Origin: Ruegeria meonggei
GTDB taxonomy: Bacteria > Pseudomonadota > Alphaproteobacteria > Rhodobacterales > Rhodobacteraceae
Direction: 5' to 3'
Assembly (NCBI RefSeq): GCF_900172215.1
Contig: NZ_FWFP01000009.1
Coordinates: 146,589-210,588 of the forward strand
Length of the DNA: 64,000 bases
In this document: positions 1 through 9,225 of the stretch, piece by piece
Layout: the number at the start of each line of letters is the position of its first letter
How positions within the stretch are numbered: position 1 is the stretch's first letter
Notes under the pieces: generated by a model
Told to the model about the DNA's origin: nothing
The model's input: the letters and a program-made list of their open reading frames with translations, nothing else
Databases searched by the model: none
Program-made: the position numbers and the translations under genes

Positions 1-897
1 GGTATGGGCGAAGAGTGGCGGTCGGAGTTACCCAAAGCGGTCAAGACCGCAAAGCGCATTGGGATCGAGCTTGATCACATGCCACCAGTTGTGCGGGCAT
101 ATCTGGATACGTTGGTCCCGGTGGAAAACCTAGTCAGCGCCACGCCGATACTGGCTGAGATGCGAATGATAAAATCCGCCCAGGAACTTCAATTGGCCCG
201 GCATGCCGGGCAGGTGGCAAGCGCTATGATGAACGCCGGACGCGACGCGATTGCAGACGGAGTACCGGAGTTCGAAGTTGCGATTGCCACGTCCCAGGCC
301 GGAACACGAAAGGCCGCAGGGCTTTTATTAGCGCATTACGATGACGCGGATATGTCGCCCAACACTCATTTTTTACAAATAATGGCGTCGGGCGACACCA
401 TCACCAAAACCCATCATCGCGCCTCAACCCGGATCATGAAACGAGGCGAACCGGTATTTTTGTGCTTTTGCGGCATGACCAATTTTCACCGCTTCAAACT
501 GGGCTTTGACCGCACCTTTTGGATCGGCGAGTTGGATGACAAACAACAAGAGCATATCTATGAGGTTGCCGTGGCCAGTCAGGCTGCAGCACTTGCTGAA
601 CTGCGACCATGGGTGACCGCGGAAAGTGTCCATGCCGCCTATGCCGAGGTTATACAGGGGGCGGGTTTTGAATACCCGTTCCGGTGTGGCCGCGCGACTG
701 GCTACAGTTTTTTGGAAAAGCCACAGTTGGTCACCGGCGACACGACAGTATTGCAGCCAGGGATGGTTTTCGCTGTTGATGGTTCAGTATCAGTCGATAC
801 ATTTCGTGCGCAGGTCGGCGACAGTTTCATAATCACCGAAGATGGCTGGGAAGCAATAACAGAACATCCAAAGTCCTTGGATGCAGTTATCCTTTGA
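1..897 (+). CDS. M24 family (aminopeptidase P/creatinase-like) protein, 5' end outside window
   Basis: The C-terminal catalytic 'pita-bread' domain of an M24 protein is visible. An ATG lies at position 4, but family members have a further N-terminal domain, so the gene almost certainly starts before the window. The usual five metal ligands are poorly kept. The second Asp is in FDRTF, but the position normally occupied by the catalytic His motif reads GRATGYS. The usual Glu of the PGMVF motif is Asp (PGMVFAVDG), and the last Glu region reads RAQVGD. This fits metal-independent creatinase-like members better than a Xaa-Pro peptidase. Family assignment is fairly sure; substrate is unknown. A gap of about 300 bases separates it from the next gene, so it is probably the end of its own transcription unit. 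Confidence 0.75.
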   Translation, partial: GMGEEWRSELPKAVKTAKRIGIELDHMPPVVRAYLDTLVPVENLVSATPILAEMRMIKSAQELQLARHAGQVASAMMNAGRDAIADGVPEFEVAIATSQAGTRKAAGLLLAHYDDADMSPNTHFLQIMASGDTITKTHHRASTRIMKRGEPVFLCFCGMTNFHRFKLGFDRTFWIGELDDKQQEHIYEVAVASQAAALAELRPWVTAESVHAAYAEVIQGAGFEYPFRCGRATGYSFLEKPQLVTGDTTVLQPGMVFAVDGSVSVDTFRAQVGDSFIITEDGWEAITEHPKSLDAVIL

Positions 898-1205
898 CTT
901 TCCAACCAACGCCGTCTTTTGAATGCATTTACACAGCGAATAGTCGAGATGGCGAGCCGGGCCTCAACATTTTGAAAATTTTGCTCCACGATCTCGCGAT
1001 TACGTTGCATCTTTAGACATCCGCAACGCGAATGGGTGCGCGAAGTTGGAAGGACAATCGGCACCTTCGAAAGTGCAGTTTCAGAGGCAAATAAGCTACT
1101 TTGGGACCCGGCGATTGGAATGTATAGCTGGCAGTGCATTGGAGAAAAAGGCGTGGCGGAAAACTTACGTTAACAGCCATTGCTCGATTGGGGGGTAGAG
1201 GGAAA
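898..1205. other. intergenic stretch, possible small reading frame
   Basis: No convincing gene is seen. A plus-strand reading frame of 46 codons (GTG at 1036, stop at 1171-1173) gives a coherent-looking peptide containing EVGRTIGTFESAVSEANKLL. It has no clear ribosome binding site and I do not recognise it; it may be a gene fragment. Confidence 0.3.
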
Positions 1206-1685
1206 ATGAGTGCCGATTCTGAAACCTACCAAGGAATCTGCTATTGCGGCGCATGTAGTGTTGCTACCGCCGGTGAACCGATGGTCATGGCTTATTGTCA
1301 TTGCCACTCTTGCAGAAAATGGCATTCGGCGCCGGTTAATGCATGGTGTCTCTGGTCGGCAGACAATGTCTCGTTGTCAGGACCGACGGTTCAATCGGAC
1401 AAGAATGATGAAAGCCATCGTGTTTCCTGTGGTAAATGCGGGGGTGCATTGGTGAATATCAAACCTGGTAAGGACATCGTTGCGGTCTACGCGATGTCGC
1501 TGCACGAATCCGGGTTGAGCTTTGAGCCAACCTTTCACATCTTCTATGGCGAGCGTGTTTTCGACATGGCCGACGGCCTGCCGAAGTGGAAGACGGTTCC
1601 GACATCGTTCGGAGGGGATGGTGTCGCTATGCCCGAACCGGACAAAACCGGTTGGATTTCCTTGAACACGCGAGCCCAAGGGTGA
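1206..1685 (+). CDS. GFA (glutathione-dependent formaldehyde-activating enzyme/CENP-V) family protein
   Basis: A 159-residue protein with the zinc-binding cysteine pattern of the GFA fold: CYCGACS near the N terminus, YCHCHSCRKWH about 30 residues later, and CGKCGG in the middle. The family includes enzymes proposed to join formaldehyde to glutathione, but most members are uncharacterised, so the reaction is not assigned here. The ATG at 1206 is preceded by a purine-rich TAGAGGG and is preferred to the upstream in-frame start at 1134, which would add a non-conserved leader. Its TGA overlaps the GTG start of the following nucleotide cyclase, so the two are very probably co-translated. Confidence 0.8.
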   Translation: MSADSETYQGICYCGACSVATAGEPMVMAYCHCHSCRKWHSAPVNAWCLWSADNVSLSGPTVQSDKNDESHRVSCGKCGGALVNIKPGKDIVAVYAMSLHESGLSFEPTFHIFYGERVFDMADGLPKWKTVPTSFGGDGVAMPEPDKTGWISLNTRAQG

Positions 1686-3376
1686 AGCGCAAACTTACCT
1701 CGATCTTGGCTGCCGACATTGTCGGCTTCTCGCGGCTTGTGGAAGCTGCCGAGGAAGCCACGCTGGCGCGTCAGAAAGAACTGCGCCTGTCCGTGTTCGA
1801 CCCCGGCATCAAGCAGGCTGGGGGTAAGATCATCAAGTCGACAGGCGATGGATTTCTGGCCGAGTTTTCAAGCGTAGTGGAAGCGGTTCGCTTCGCGATA
1901 GCGGCGCAAGAAGCGGTTCGCGCAGACGAAGAATCCGTGCCTCAGAATCGGCAGATCGGTTACCGCATGGGCCTTCACATAGGCGATGTGATTGTTGACG
2001 ATGGCGATATCTATGGCGACGGTGTGAATCTTGCAGCTCGCTTAGAAGGCGCTGCCCCGAAGGGCGGTATCTGCATCTCAGCTGCCGTCCGTGACAAGAT
2101 CGTTGGTGTAATGGACGAGCTGTTCGCCGATGTCGGTGAGTTGGCGCTGAAAAACATCTCGCGCCCGATCCACGCCTTTGTCTGGCCCCCCGACCAAGGT
2201 GGTGCACTGAACAGTGCCACCACACCGTCCATCGGGGCTACATCCCAAAAACCAACGATAGCCCTCGCCGCCTTCGAAGCCCTTGGCAACAATGACGATG
2301 CCAAGATGTTGGCAGAGGCCTGCAATCACACGGTAGAGGCGGCGCTTGCCAATCTTACGGGGGTGAATCTGATCGCCCTCGATGCGGACCCGGATCATAT
2401 CGCCACCGCAGTGTTTCAGGCGTCCGGCAACCAGGTCCGTACCACCCTAAAGCTACGCGAGACGAGCCCGTCAGCAACCTATCTGACCCAGCGGATGAAC
2501 GGTGATCTTTCCGACCCCTTCTTGGCAGAAGATCTGTTGTCGGGCGAAATCGCGACAACGATCCGTTATGGAATTCTGCAACGAATTGCTGAGCGTGCAG
2601 CTGAGACAGAGACAAACGACCCCGAGGCAATGCTGAATCTTGCGGGGCACTACATGATGGGATCGCAGCCTGAAGAATGGGAGGCTGCGGGCCGTCTGTT
2701 GGACAGGATCCTGACACTCCAGCCACGCAATTTCATGGCTGTTGGGATGAAGGCGAACACGTTGATCGGCGAATTGGTATGGGGTTACCGTCCGATACGC
2801 CCGGAGGATATCGAAGCCTCCGACGCAGGGCTGAGCAAGGCGGTTTCGTTGAATGATCAAAGCGACTACGTGCACCTGATCCGGGGGATTTTTCACTACG
2901 GTATTACCGGCGATTTGGATGCGGCGGTGCGGTGTGTTGAACGTGGGTTCGAAATCAGTCCGCAGTTTGCCCAGGGGCATATGGTACTGGGCTGGATTCA
3001 GAATTTGATGGGCCAACCAGAGTTAGCGCTGAAGTCCATCAAAAAGGGCTCATTTTCTCTGGCCAAGAACCGGATATATCACCGTGTCCCACAAGCGTTG
3101 GCCCAGACATATCTGGTTATGGGCGATTTCGAGAATGCCATCGCCAATGCCAACCGGGCTCTACAAAACTCGCCGGGGTTGCCGGTCGCACAATTATATC
3201 TTGCCAGTGCGGCTGGTCAGGCTGGTTTACCTGATCAAGGAGAAAGGGCGCGGGACGCCCTATTGGCGTCCGATCCGGACTTCCGGATTAGCGGCGTGCG
3301 CAGGTTCCATTTTCAGGACCCCACACGTTGGGGCGCAATCCTGGATGGGCTTCGCGCGGTGGGGCTGCCCGAGTAA
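1682..3376 (+). CDS. class III adenylate/guanylate cyclase with C-terminal TPR region
   Basis: The N-terminal 170 residues form a class III nucleotide cyclase domain. The two metal-binding aspartates are visible in LAADIVGFS and STGDGFLAEF, and the NLAARLEG helix supplies the Asn/Arg pair of the active site. The rest of the 564-residue protein is soluble, with a TPR-like region from about residue 330 (ALQ/A-type helix pairs such as GDFENAIANANRAL). There is no membrane segment or obvious sensory domain; the TPR part probably senses or docks. The start is the GTG at 1682, which overlaps the TGA of the GFA gene (GTGA); the ATG at 1586 lies inside that gene and is less likely. This architecture is common in rhizobia and roseobacters. 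Product (cAMP or cGMP) cannot be told. Confidence 0.85.
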   Translation: MKRKLTSILAADIVGFSRLVEAAEEATLARQKELRLSVFDPGIKQAGGKIIKSTGDGFLAEFSSVVEAVRFAIAAQEAVRADEESVPQNRQIGYRMGLHIGDVIVDDGDIYGDGVNLAARLEGAAPKGGICISAAVRDKIVGVMDELFADVGELALKNISRPIHAFVWPPDQGGALNSATTPSIGATSQKPTIALAAFEALGNNDDAKMLAEACNHTVEAALANLTGVNLIALDADPDHIATAVFQASGNQVRTTLKLRETSPSATYLTQRMNGDLSDPFLAEDLLSGEIATTIRYGILQRIAERAAETETNDPEAMLNLAGHYMMGSQPEEWEAAGRLLDRILTLQPRNFMAVGMKANTLIGELVWGYRPIRPEDIEASDAGLSKAVSLNDQSDYVHLIRGIFHYGITGDLDAAVRCVERGFEISPQFAQGHMVLGWIQNLMGQPELALKSIKKGSFSLAKNRIYHRVPQALAQTYLVMGDFENAIANANRALQNSPGLPVAQLYLASAAGQAGLPDQGERARDALLASDPDFRISGVRRFHFQDPTRWGAILDGLRAVGLPE

Positions 3377-3434
3377 GCTCTCTCGGGAAATTCTGTGTTG
3401 AAGTGTGCTAACATCAATCCCCGAGGGGGACATT

Positions 3435-4247
3435 ATGCACAACAAAGTAATGGCCGTTTTTGTTTTACTCGTGAGTTCAGGGCAGGCAATCGCCCTCGAT
3501 TGTGGTGACAAAACAAACTCGTGCAAAATCGAAACCGGAGAATATCATATCGTCCTTCCGGACGATTGGCAGGGTGGACCTGCTGTGATGCACCTGCACG
3601 GTTATGGCGGTACAGGTGAGAAGATTGTAGGGAACATGGCGTTTGTTGAAGAATTCACCAAGCGAGGATACGCATTTATCGCGCCGACCGCGCTCCCTTG
3701 GTTGGATGGTAAACCCACCGACTGGTCTGTTCGAGACGGTTGGAACACCTACCCCCGCTCAGACGCAAGGTTTCTCCGTGAAGTTTTGGCCGACGCTGCC
3801 TTTCATGCAAACGTGAATGTGGGCCGGGTGTTGCTGACAGGGTTTTCCAGAGGCGGATCAATGGCCTTGGAAGTTGCTTGTCGTGCACCGGATTTGGCTC
3901 TTGGTTACGCGCCGGCCTCCGGTGGATTCTGGCTCCCGGCGACCGAAGATTGTCTAAAGCCGGTACACTTGCTCCATACCCACGGGTTTGCCGACAAAGT
4001 TGTTCCGCTTGAAGGTCGCGCAATACACAGCGAGGAGTTTGACGTTACCATCACGCAAGCAGATATCTGGCAAGGCCTGTCGGTATGGCGGCAAGAAAAC
4101 AAATGCCCACCCAATGCTGCACATCGCGAAATGACCGAGGGTCTGTGGCGCAAACGCTGGAACTGCGAATACGGTAGTCTCGAAATCACTCTGCACGACG
4201 GAGGGCACGGTTACCCAAAAGGATGGAGCTCCATAGCGCTTGATTGA
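3435..4247 (+). CDS. secreted alpha/beta-hydrolase esterase, PHB-depolymerase/LpqC-like
   Basis: A 270-residue protein with a signal peptide (MHNKVMAVFVLLVSSGQAIA) followed by a mature part with the alpha/beta-hydrolase hallmarks: an oxyanion-region HGYGGTGE, the nucleophile elbow GFSRGGS and a terminal His in DGGHGYP. This pattern is that of the small polyhydroxybutyrate depolymerase/feruloyl-esterase (LpqC) group, acting in the periplasm or outside the cell on ester substrates. The exact substrate is unknown. The ATG at 3435 follows a strong GAGGGGG ribosome binding site. The gene sits alone, 58 bases after the cyclase and convergent with a LysR gene. Confidence 0.8.
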   Translation: MHNKVMAVFVLLVSSGQAIALDCGDKTNSCKIETGEYHIVLPDDWQGGPAVMHLHGYGGTGEKIVGNMAFVEEFTKRGYAFIAPTALPWLDGKPTDWSVRDGWNTYPRSDARFLREVLADAAFHANVNVGRVLLTGFSRGGSMALEVACRAPDLALGYAPASGGFWLPATEDCLKPVHLLHTHGFADKVVPLEGRAIHSEEFDVTITQADIWQGLSVWRQENKCPPNAAHREMTEGLWRKRWNCEYGSLEITLHDGGHGYPKGWSSIALD

Positions 4248-4357
4248 TTTGAAAGTCTGGAAAACTGACGCACCATCAATTCCAATGAAATTTGGTTTTG
4301 CCACGGTGAGATTTAGAAGAGCTTGTGGGTCGCTCGGCTGGCCAAAAGGCACGTCTT

Positions 4358-5215
4358 CTAGATTTTAGTTAGAAACGCAGAGCGGATAGCCGTTTTCATG
4401 GCATCCAATGGCCCGGTTTCCTGTGAACCGGCTGCCGCCATCACTAGCTTCGAGGCGGGCGTTCTGCTGAAGCCAAGGGTCTCGCCCACTATTGACAGAT
4501 CGGCATGAAGTGAGGAACGCCCCAGCAGACCAGCCGCGATCCCAGCTTCTACTGCCGCGATTACGCCAGAAACACTTTGGCTTGAATAGATGATGCGATA
4601 TGGTTTCGAACGGCGCTCCAGAGAAGCGATTGCCGCATCGCGCCACCAGCAGGCGTGATCGAACAAGGCAACGGGCAAAACTTCTTCTGCGCGGAAATTC
4701 CGATGCGCGGATGAGACCCAGCATGTTGGATCTTCGTACAACAGTTCTTCATGTTTCCCTAGGCGTTCCACCTCATAGATTGCGAGGTCCAGAGATCCTT
4801 TATCGAGCGCGTCGGGAAATCCCGCACTGATAGCGCAGGTTACCTCCAGTTCGACTTGTGGATGGTGACGCGTAAACGCGGCAATAATCTGCGCCAGCTT
4901 AGCTCGGCCATGATCATCGGGAATGCCCACGCGCAGTTTTCCGGTCACGGCAGTTTGGGAAATGTCCCTCAATGCCACGTCGAGGCGGTTGGTCACGTCC
5001 TGAGCAACAGGCAATAGCCGATGACCTGTATCACTTAGGATAACTCCGCGCCCGTGCCGCATAAATACGGGTTGGCCGAGGATGGATTCGAGGCGTTTGA
5101 TTTGAAGGCTTGTGGCAGATTGGGACCTATGGATGCGTGCGGCGCCATCCGTGACGCTGCCTGCTTCGGCGACGGCAACAAAGGTACGCAACAAATCGCT
5201 ATCCAGATTTTCCAT
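4358..5215 (-). CDS. LysR family transcriptional regulator
   Basis: A 285-residue LysR regulator: an N-terminal winged helix-turn-helix (LRTFVAVAEAGSVTDGAARI through SQSATSLQIKRLE), a linker helix, and a periplasmic-binding-protein-like effector domain containing GKLRVGIPDDHG. The ATG at 5215 is chosen; the further upstream in-frame codon at 5227 is only a TTG. It is divergent from the ArsP-like permease that starts 85 bases away, so it probably controls that gene through sites in the shared gap. The effector is unknown. Confidence 0.88.
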   Translation of the reverse strand: MENLDSDLLRTFVAVAEAGSVTDGAARIHRSQSATSLQIKRLESILGQPVFMRHGRGVILSDTGHRLLPVAQDVTNRLDVALRDISQTAVTGKLRVGIPDDHGRAKLAQIIAAFTRHHPQVELEVTCAISAGFPDALDKGSLDLAIYEVERLGKHEELLYEDPTCWVSSAHRNFRAEEVLPVALFDHACWWRDAAIASLERRSKPYRIIYSSQSVSGVIAAVEAGIAAGLLGRSSLHADLSIVGETLGFSRTPASKLVMAAAGSQETGPLDAMKTAIRSAFLTKI

Positions 5216-5300
5216 TCGAAACGCCAATATCAGTGATTAAAACTATTCGTTTCACACATGTCTGTTCATCTCCTATTTTTCAAGATCAAAGGAGTATCCT

Positions 5301-6323
5301 ATGACCGATCAGACAATTGCCCGCCGGCAATCAGGTAAGGCCTACATGGTCTGGGGCGTGTGCCTATTGCTGCTGGTCAGCATCGGTTTCGTCTGGCCGG
5401 AGCACATTGCGGACGCCACCAGGTTTGTCCTCTGGGGCCTCGTTGTCGTTGCCCCGATAGTTATCCCGGGCATCGTTCTGGCGGCCTGGATCATCGCCAG
5501 CGGAGCAGACACCCACATTGCAGGCGTGTTCGAAGGCAGGACTCTTCGGACGGTGGTGGCCGCATCATTGATCGGGGCCATTACGCCAGTTTGTGGTGTC
5601 ACCGTACTGCCATTGATGGCTGGGTTGTTGGCTGCTGGCGTGCCGCTTGCCCCGATCATGGCTTTTTGGTTGTCATCCCCGATCACAGACCCTGCGATGC
5701 TCGCAACGACGGCTGCCACTCTGGGATTGAGCTTTGCAATTGGCAAAACGTTCGCAGCATTCGGATTGGGTGTGTTCGGAGGGGCGGTTACCAGCTTGTT
5801 TGCCAAAGCACCTTGGGCATTGAACGCGCTTCGCAACAATGGTCTGGCACGCCAACTCAGCACGGCGCGATGTGGCAATGACCAAACCTTCGATCCATGG
5901 GTTTGGAGAACTCAAGCGCGTCGGCATTCATTCAGCAAACAATTCTGGGCGACGGCACGGCTTATCTTAATCTGCCTGATCCCTGCCTTTGCGGCCGAAT
6001 ACGCGTTGAATGCTGCTCTGACCCCAGGAATACTTGCGACTTACGTAGGCGAGGATCAATGGTGGGCCATACCCGCTGCGGTATTTGTTGGCGCCCCAGC
6101 CTATATCGATGGCTACGCCGCACTCCCTCTAACGCGCGGGCTGATTGACAACGGCATGTCTGAAGGTGCCGCCATGGCCTTTTTGGTTTCAGGTGGTGTG
6201 GTCAGTATCTGGGGCGCAATGGCCATCGCCCCAGTTCTCAAACTGAAGCCATTCTTGCTCTATCTTTTGCTTGCCATTTTGGGATCTCTCGCCGCGGGAT
6301 GTGCTTTTGGGTGGATCGCCTGA
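5301..6323 (+). CDS. ArsP/DUF318-type permease
   Basis: A 340-residue inner-membrane protein with about eight to ten hydrophobic segments and the two internal halves typical of the ArsP_1 (DUF318) permease family. The signature segment reads ITPVCGVTVLPLMAGLLAAG with a single Cys, followed by FWLSSPITDP; the second half contains GAPAYIDGYAALPL. Characterised relatives export trivalent organoarsenicals or have been linked to metal efflux, but many have unknown substrates. The start has a very good ribosome binding site (AAAGGAG, 7 bases before ATG). Divergent from a LysR gene; no arsenic genes are adjacent, so the substrate cannot be inferred from context. Confidence 0.75.
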   Translation: MTDQTIARRQSGKAYMVWGVCLLLLVSIGFVWPEHIADATRFVLWGLVVVAPIVIPGIVLAAWIIASGADTHIAGVFEGRTLRTVVAASLIGAITPVCGVTVLPLMAGLLAAGVPLAPIMAFWLSSPITDPAMLATTAATLGLSFAIGKTFAAFGLGVFGGAVTSLFAKAPWALNALRNNGLARQLSTARCGNDQTFDPWVWRTQARRHSFSKQFWATARLILICLIPAFAAEYALNAALTPGILATYVGEDQWWAIPAAVFVGAPAYIDGYAALPLTRGLIDNGMSEGAAMAFLVSGGVVSIWGAMAIAPVLKLKPFLLYLLLAILGSLAAGCAFGWIA

Positions 6324-7139
6324 TCGCGCACGAGAACTTGAGCAGGCATCGGCAAAGCACAATTCAAATCCGTAATTCGGCCATAGAACCGTTGCCGAGG
6401 AAAACGAAGGCTTTTGGCTCGTTCGGCTAAATGGAATAGAATGCACGTCACGGCCTTCCGCAGAATTTGGGCTTCAGAAACTGGATTCCAGTTCCGCAAT
6501 TTATCACAAGCGCGAACGGGCTTCGTCCTTCAGATGGGGGTTGAATTTTGCCGCCCAGAATGCACCTATGATTGAGAGATAGCCCTTCAAAGCTGAAGAA
6601 GGTGCGCGACAGCTGCCATCAATTGAGAGCGTTTTTCGAACCGCGCAAATTTATGGGCAAATCGTGCAAGCTTATGCGCAAATACCGCGCAGAATTATGG
6701 GCGAACACAGCCGAATTTCCTGAATGAATTCAATGACAGCAATGCAGCGTTATGAGAACACCTACATATTTTTGTAGGGAAGCGCAAAAAACTGCAATCG
6801 CCCCAAAAGATTGCATAGTTTGCTCAAAAACCTGCATGATTTCCCCTTGGGGTGGCGTTTTAAGTTTCTAGATCAGCCATGAGTTGTTTCGCGGATAATG
6901 CGCGGTGAACCTTGGTTGGATCAAGGACTTCGTTTTCGCTTACACACGATAACCAGCGCCACTATTTGTTTGAGGCAAGACAAACCCGCGCAATCCTGGT
7001 GTTCAAATTTTGCTTTCAGCCCGAAGCGGCATTCAGAGTTCATCTTTTCAGATTCCGATATGCCCAACAGAAATGCTCTCTTGCTCCAAGAGAACTACCG
7101 TTTAGTTCGAATTTGGGACTTCAGAAAGACTCTCGACGC
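6324..7139. other. 816-base gap with decayed, repeat-bearing DNA
   Basis: No gene can be supported. The part around 6640-6760 carries spaced copies of a TTATGSGC motif (listed separately), and the following A/T-rich stretch contains several short GCAATC/GCATAG-type runs. It may be the remains of a mobile element end. Confidence 0.5.
6651..6757. repeat. spaced TTATGSGC repeats
   Basis: Copies of TTATGGGCAA, TTATGCGCAA and TTATGGGCGA start at 6651, 6672 and 6695 (spacings 21 and 23 bases), and a weaker TTATGAGAAC starts at 6750. Such short iterated half-sites can be binding sites of a recombinase or regulator; here there is no gene beside them to say which. Confidence 0.45.
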
Positions 7140-8162
7140 CTACAGCGCAGCGAGCTCAGGGCGAAGATAGGCTTCAGGATAGGGCATTGGCCTAAAGGGC
7201 CCGTAAGGAACGACGCCATTCCAACTGCGCCCAAAATATCCTTGGCGGCAATGTATAAGGGACCCGGCATTCGCAATGCCGGGCAGCGCGTATACACGGC
7301 AAAGCCACCGCCACAAGTAGGGGTAATCTAGGATCCTCGCACCGTTGAGCTTCATCCGCACATAGTAGACGGGATCGTGACGGTAGAGCGTTGGGAACAG
7401 GCGCAGATCGGCTTCTGAGAAGTGAGCGCCCGTCAAAAATGGCCTGCCATCGGAGAGGAGCTTGTCCAACTGTTCGAGTGTCTCGAAGTAGGCGTCAAAC
7501 GCTGTGGCATAGATCTTTTGATCGGACGAAAACCCGGCCTTGTAGGCGCCGTTGTTGATTGCCGTGTAGATCAAATCGTTCAGGTCGTGCAATTGCTGTC
7601 GCAGTTCGTCGTCGTCGGGGTAAAGCCTAACGCGCTCCGCTGCCGGGATGGTGCTGCCAAGAGCATCTGCTGCGACATCCAACATTCGGATAATTTCGGC
7701 GCTTTCGTTGTTCACGATGCGGCCGGTGATCTTGTCATACAGGATCGGAAGGGATTGCTCTTCGGAGCCTTCGGCACGGTAGATCTTTTTGGCAAGGCGC
7801 AGCCCTCTGCCAGTGCCAGTTTCCCCGGTGCACTCCGGCAAAGTCTCACCTGTGAGTGTCGCTATCCGGTCGGGCGCAAATTCCCACAGGTTCGACCCTT
7901 CTGGATCGTCATCACCGGTGCGGTTCGGAAAGGCCACATCCATCGTGACGCTGTTGTTCAGGCCCAGCACACTGCGCGCCAGCGTAACTCTGTGACACCA
8001 CGGGCAATTCAGCGCCACGAACAGGTGATAGCGGCCGGGTGCTGCCGGAAACTCAGGATCGCCAATGGCAAGGCGAAAGCCGCTGACGCCGCGCACGAAT
8101 TCACCCCGTGCGCGACGCTCATTTTTGGCAGCTTGGTCTTCTTCAGTAGATGTGTCGGTCAT
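7140..8162 (-). CDS. Xi-class glutathione S-transferase / glutathionyl-hydroquinone reductase
   Basis: A 340-residue Xi-class GST, the family that reduces glutathionyl-hydroquinones (YqjG/Ecm4 type) in the cytosol. The catalytic motif is LNCPWCHR with the nucleophilic Cys at residue 53. The thioredoxin-fold half is followed by an all-helical half (FLTGAHFSEADLRLFPTL) and the conserved C-terminal GYFGRSWNGVVPYGP segment. Length and motifs are normal, so it is likely functional. It starts only 10 bases after the stop of the hemerythrin-like gene upstream, so the two form an operon, perhaps for handling quinones and reactive oxygen or nitrogen species. Confidence 0.92.
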   Translation of the reverse strand: MTDTSTEEDQAAKNERRARGEFVRGVSGFRLAIGDPEFPAAPGRYHLFVALNCPWCHRVTLARSVLGLNNSVTMDVAFPNRTGDDDPEGSNLWEFAPDRIATLTGETLPECTGETGTGRGLRLAKKIYRAEGSEEQSLPILYDKITGRIVNNESAEIIRMLDVAADALGSTIPAAERVRLYPDDDELRQQLHDLNDLIYTAINNGAYKAGFSSDQKIYATAFDAYFETLEQLDKLLSDGRPFLTGAHFSEADLRLFPTLYRHDPVYYVRMKLNGARILDYPYLWRWLCRVYALPGIANAGSLIHCRQGYFGRSWNGVVPYGPFRPMPYPEAYLRPELAAL

Positions 8163-8172
8163 GACGTCAGAA

Positions 8173-8739
8173 TCATCCTCTGAGCCGGTGATGCAAGATG
8201 ATTGGCACGGCTAATTCTTCCTCATCACTCAAATGCCGTTTCAGGAACGCTTCAATCATCTCGCTTGTCGCATGAACCTTTCCGACTTCATCATAAGCCT
8301 GGGCCTCATCCAGGGCAGATAGCTTGATCACACGGTTCGCTGTCCGGGTGAAGTCATCAAGCACCTTATCCAGTTCGGAGTGGTCTTGTTCCAGTAGTTC
8401 AAGCCCCGCATCAAAGCGCGGGTCCGCAGCTGACAGTTCAGGGAAATAGCTGTGATCTTCCCAGCCATGATGACCATGCAGGTTCCCAACCAGATTGCCG
8501 CCGTAGTAGGACAGCCGCCCGGCATAGCCGTCCAAACCCATATCGTTGTTCAACAACCCTTCCGTATCCAGCCGAATGCGCTCTGCCACGCGGCGGAACA
8601 TCTGATGCGCGCCCAGCCAGTGTCGGGTTTTTTCCTTGAACCCGGGATGAGCATCCCAGCTGTCGCGGGGGTAATGATTCAAGAGAAACCGCATCTCTTG
8701 GGGCATGTCGTCTTGGCGGACAGTGTATGTATCGAGCAT
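8173..8739 (-). CDS. hemerythrin HHE-domain protein
   Basis: A 188-residue helical protein with the spaced His/Glu ligands of a hemerythrin-like di-iron site: HGHHGWEDHSYFP in the middle, LLEQDHSELD after it, and FLKRHLSDEEELAVPIILHH at the C terminus. Such proteins bind O2 or NO or act in stress responses; the exact role is not known. The ATG at 8739 is preceded by a strong AAGGAG, so I prefer it to the upstream in-frame codon at 8805. It is the first gene of the operon with the hydroquinone reductase. Confidence 0.85.
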   Translation of the reverse strand: MLDTYTVRQDDMPQEMRFLLNHYPRDSWDAHPGFKEKTRHWLGAHQMFRRVAERIRLDTEGLLNNDMGLDGYAGRLSYYGGNLVGNLHGHHGWEDHSYFPELSAADPRFDAGLELLEQDHSELDKVLDDFTRTANRVIKLSALDEAQAYDEVGKVHATSEMIEAFLKRHLSDEEELAVPIILHHRLRG

Positions 8740-9225
8740 CGGTCGTCTCCTTTCGAGGCATAGGTGGGAGGTCGGACCAGCCCTCACCAGTAGCGCAAGA
8801 CGCACAGTGGCTATGCATCAGCGAACCCCCGCGAAGTGGATGCCATTCAGATCAGCGATCTCGCGTTTCTAGGTTGTGACGTCGCGTTGCGTGAAACCAG
8901 ACAGGCTGTCATGGCCACAGGCCCGGGCGAGTACCTGCATTAATTCAAAAAAATGGCATCAAAGTATCGCGCGAGCTGTTCCGTGCCGAGCTGCACATCT
9001 AGCCGCTCGTGCAGCTCGTAGAAGCGATAGGGATCAACTGGTGGTTTTGACCGAACTAGACGTGTGGAGTCTGCCAGTGTTTCGCTGCAATGGCGGACAT
9101 CGGCTCGCAGCCCAGCATGAGGCAAATGTGCTCTCCAGCTGATCCATGTAGTGACTGGTCGCAGCCCAAAGCATCCATTGGTCGTGGCTGTAAAGAACGC
9201 CAAGAGTACACTAAGGGCGCCAAAA
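8740..9225. other. intergenic region without supported genes
   Basis: No convincing coding region. Around 9085-9100 the minus strand reads ATGTCCGC, a short core that recurs in other gaps of this window; the surroundings look like decayed coding DNA that I cannot identify. Confidence 0.4.

Noticed and set aside
7422..8183. Long plus-strand open frame opposite the glutathionyl-hydroquinone reductase
   Set aside because: It is an antisense shadow of a clear conserved gene, with no likeness of its own.
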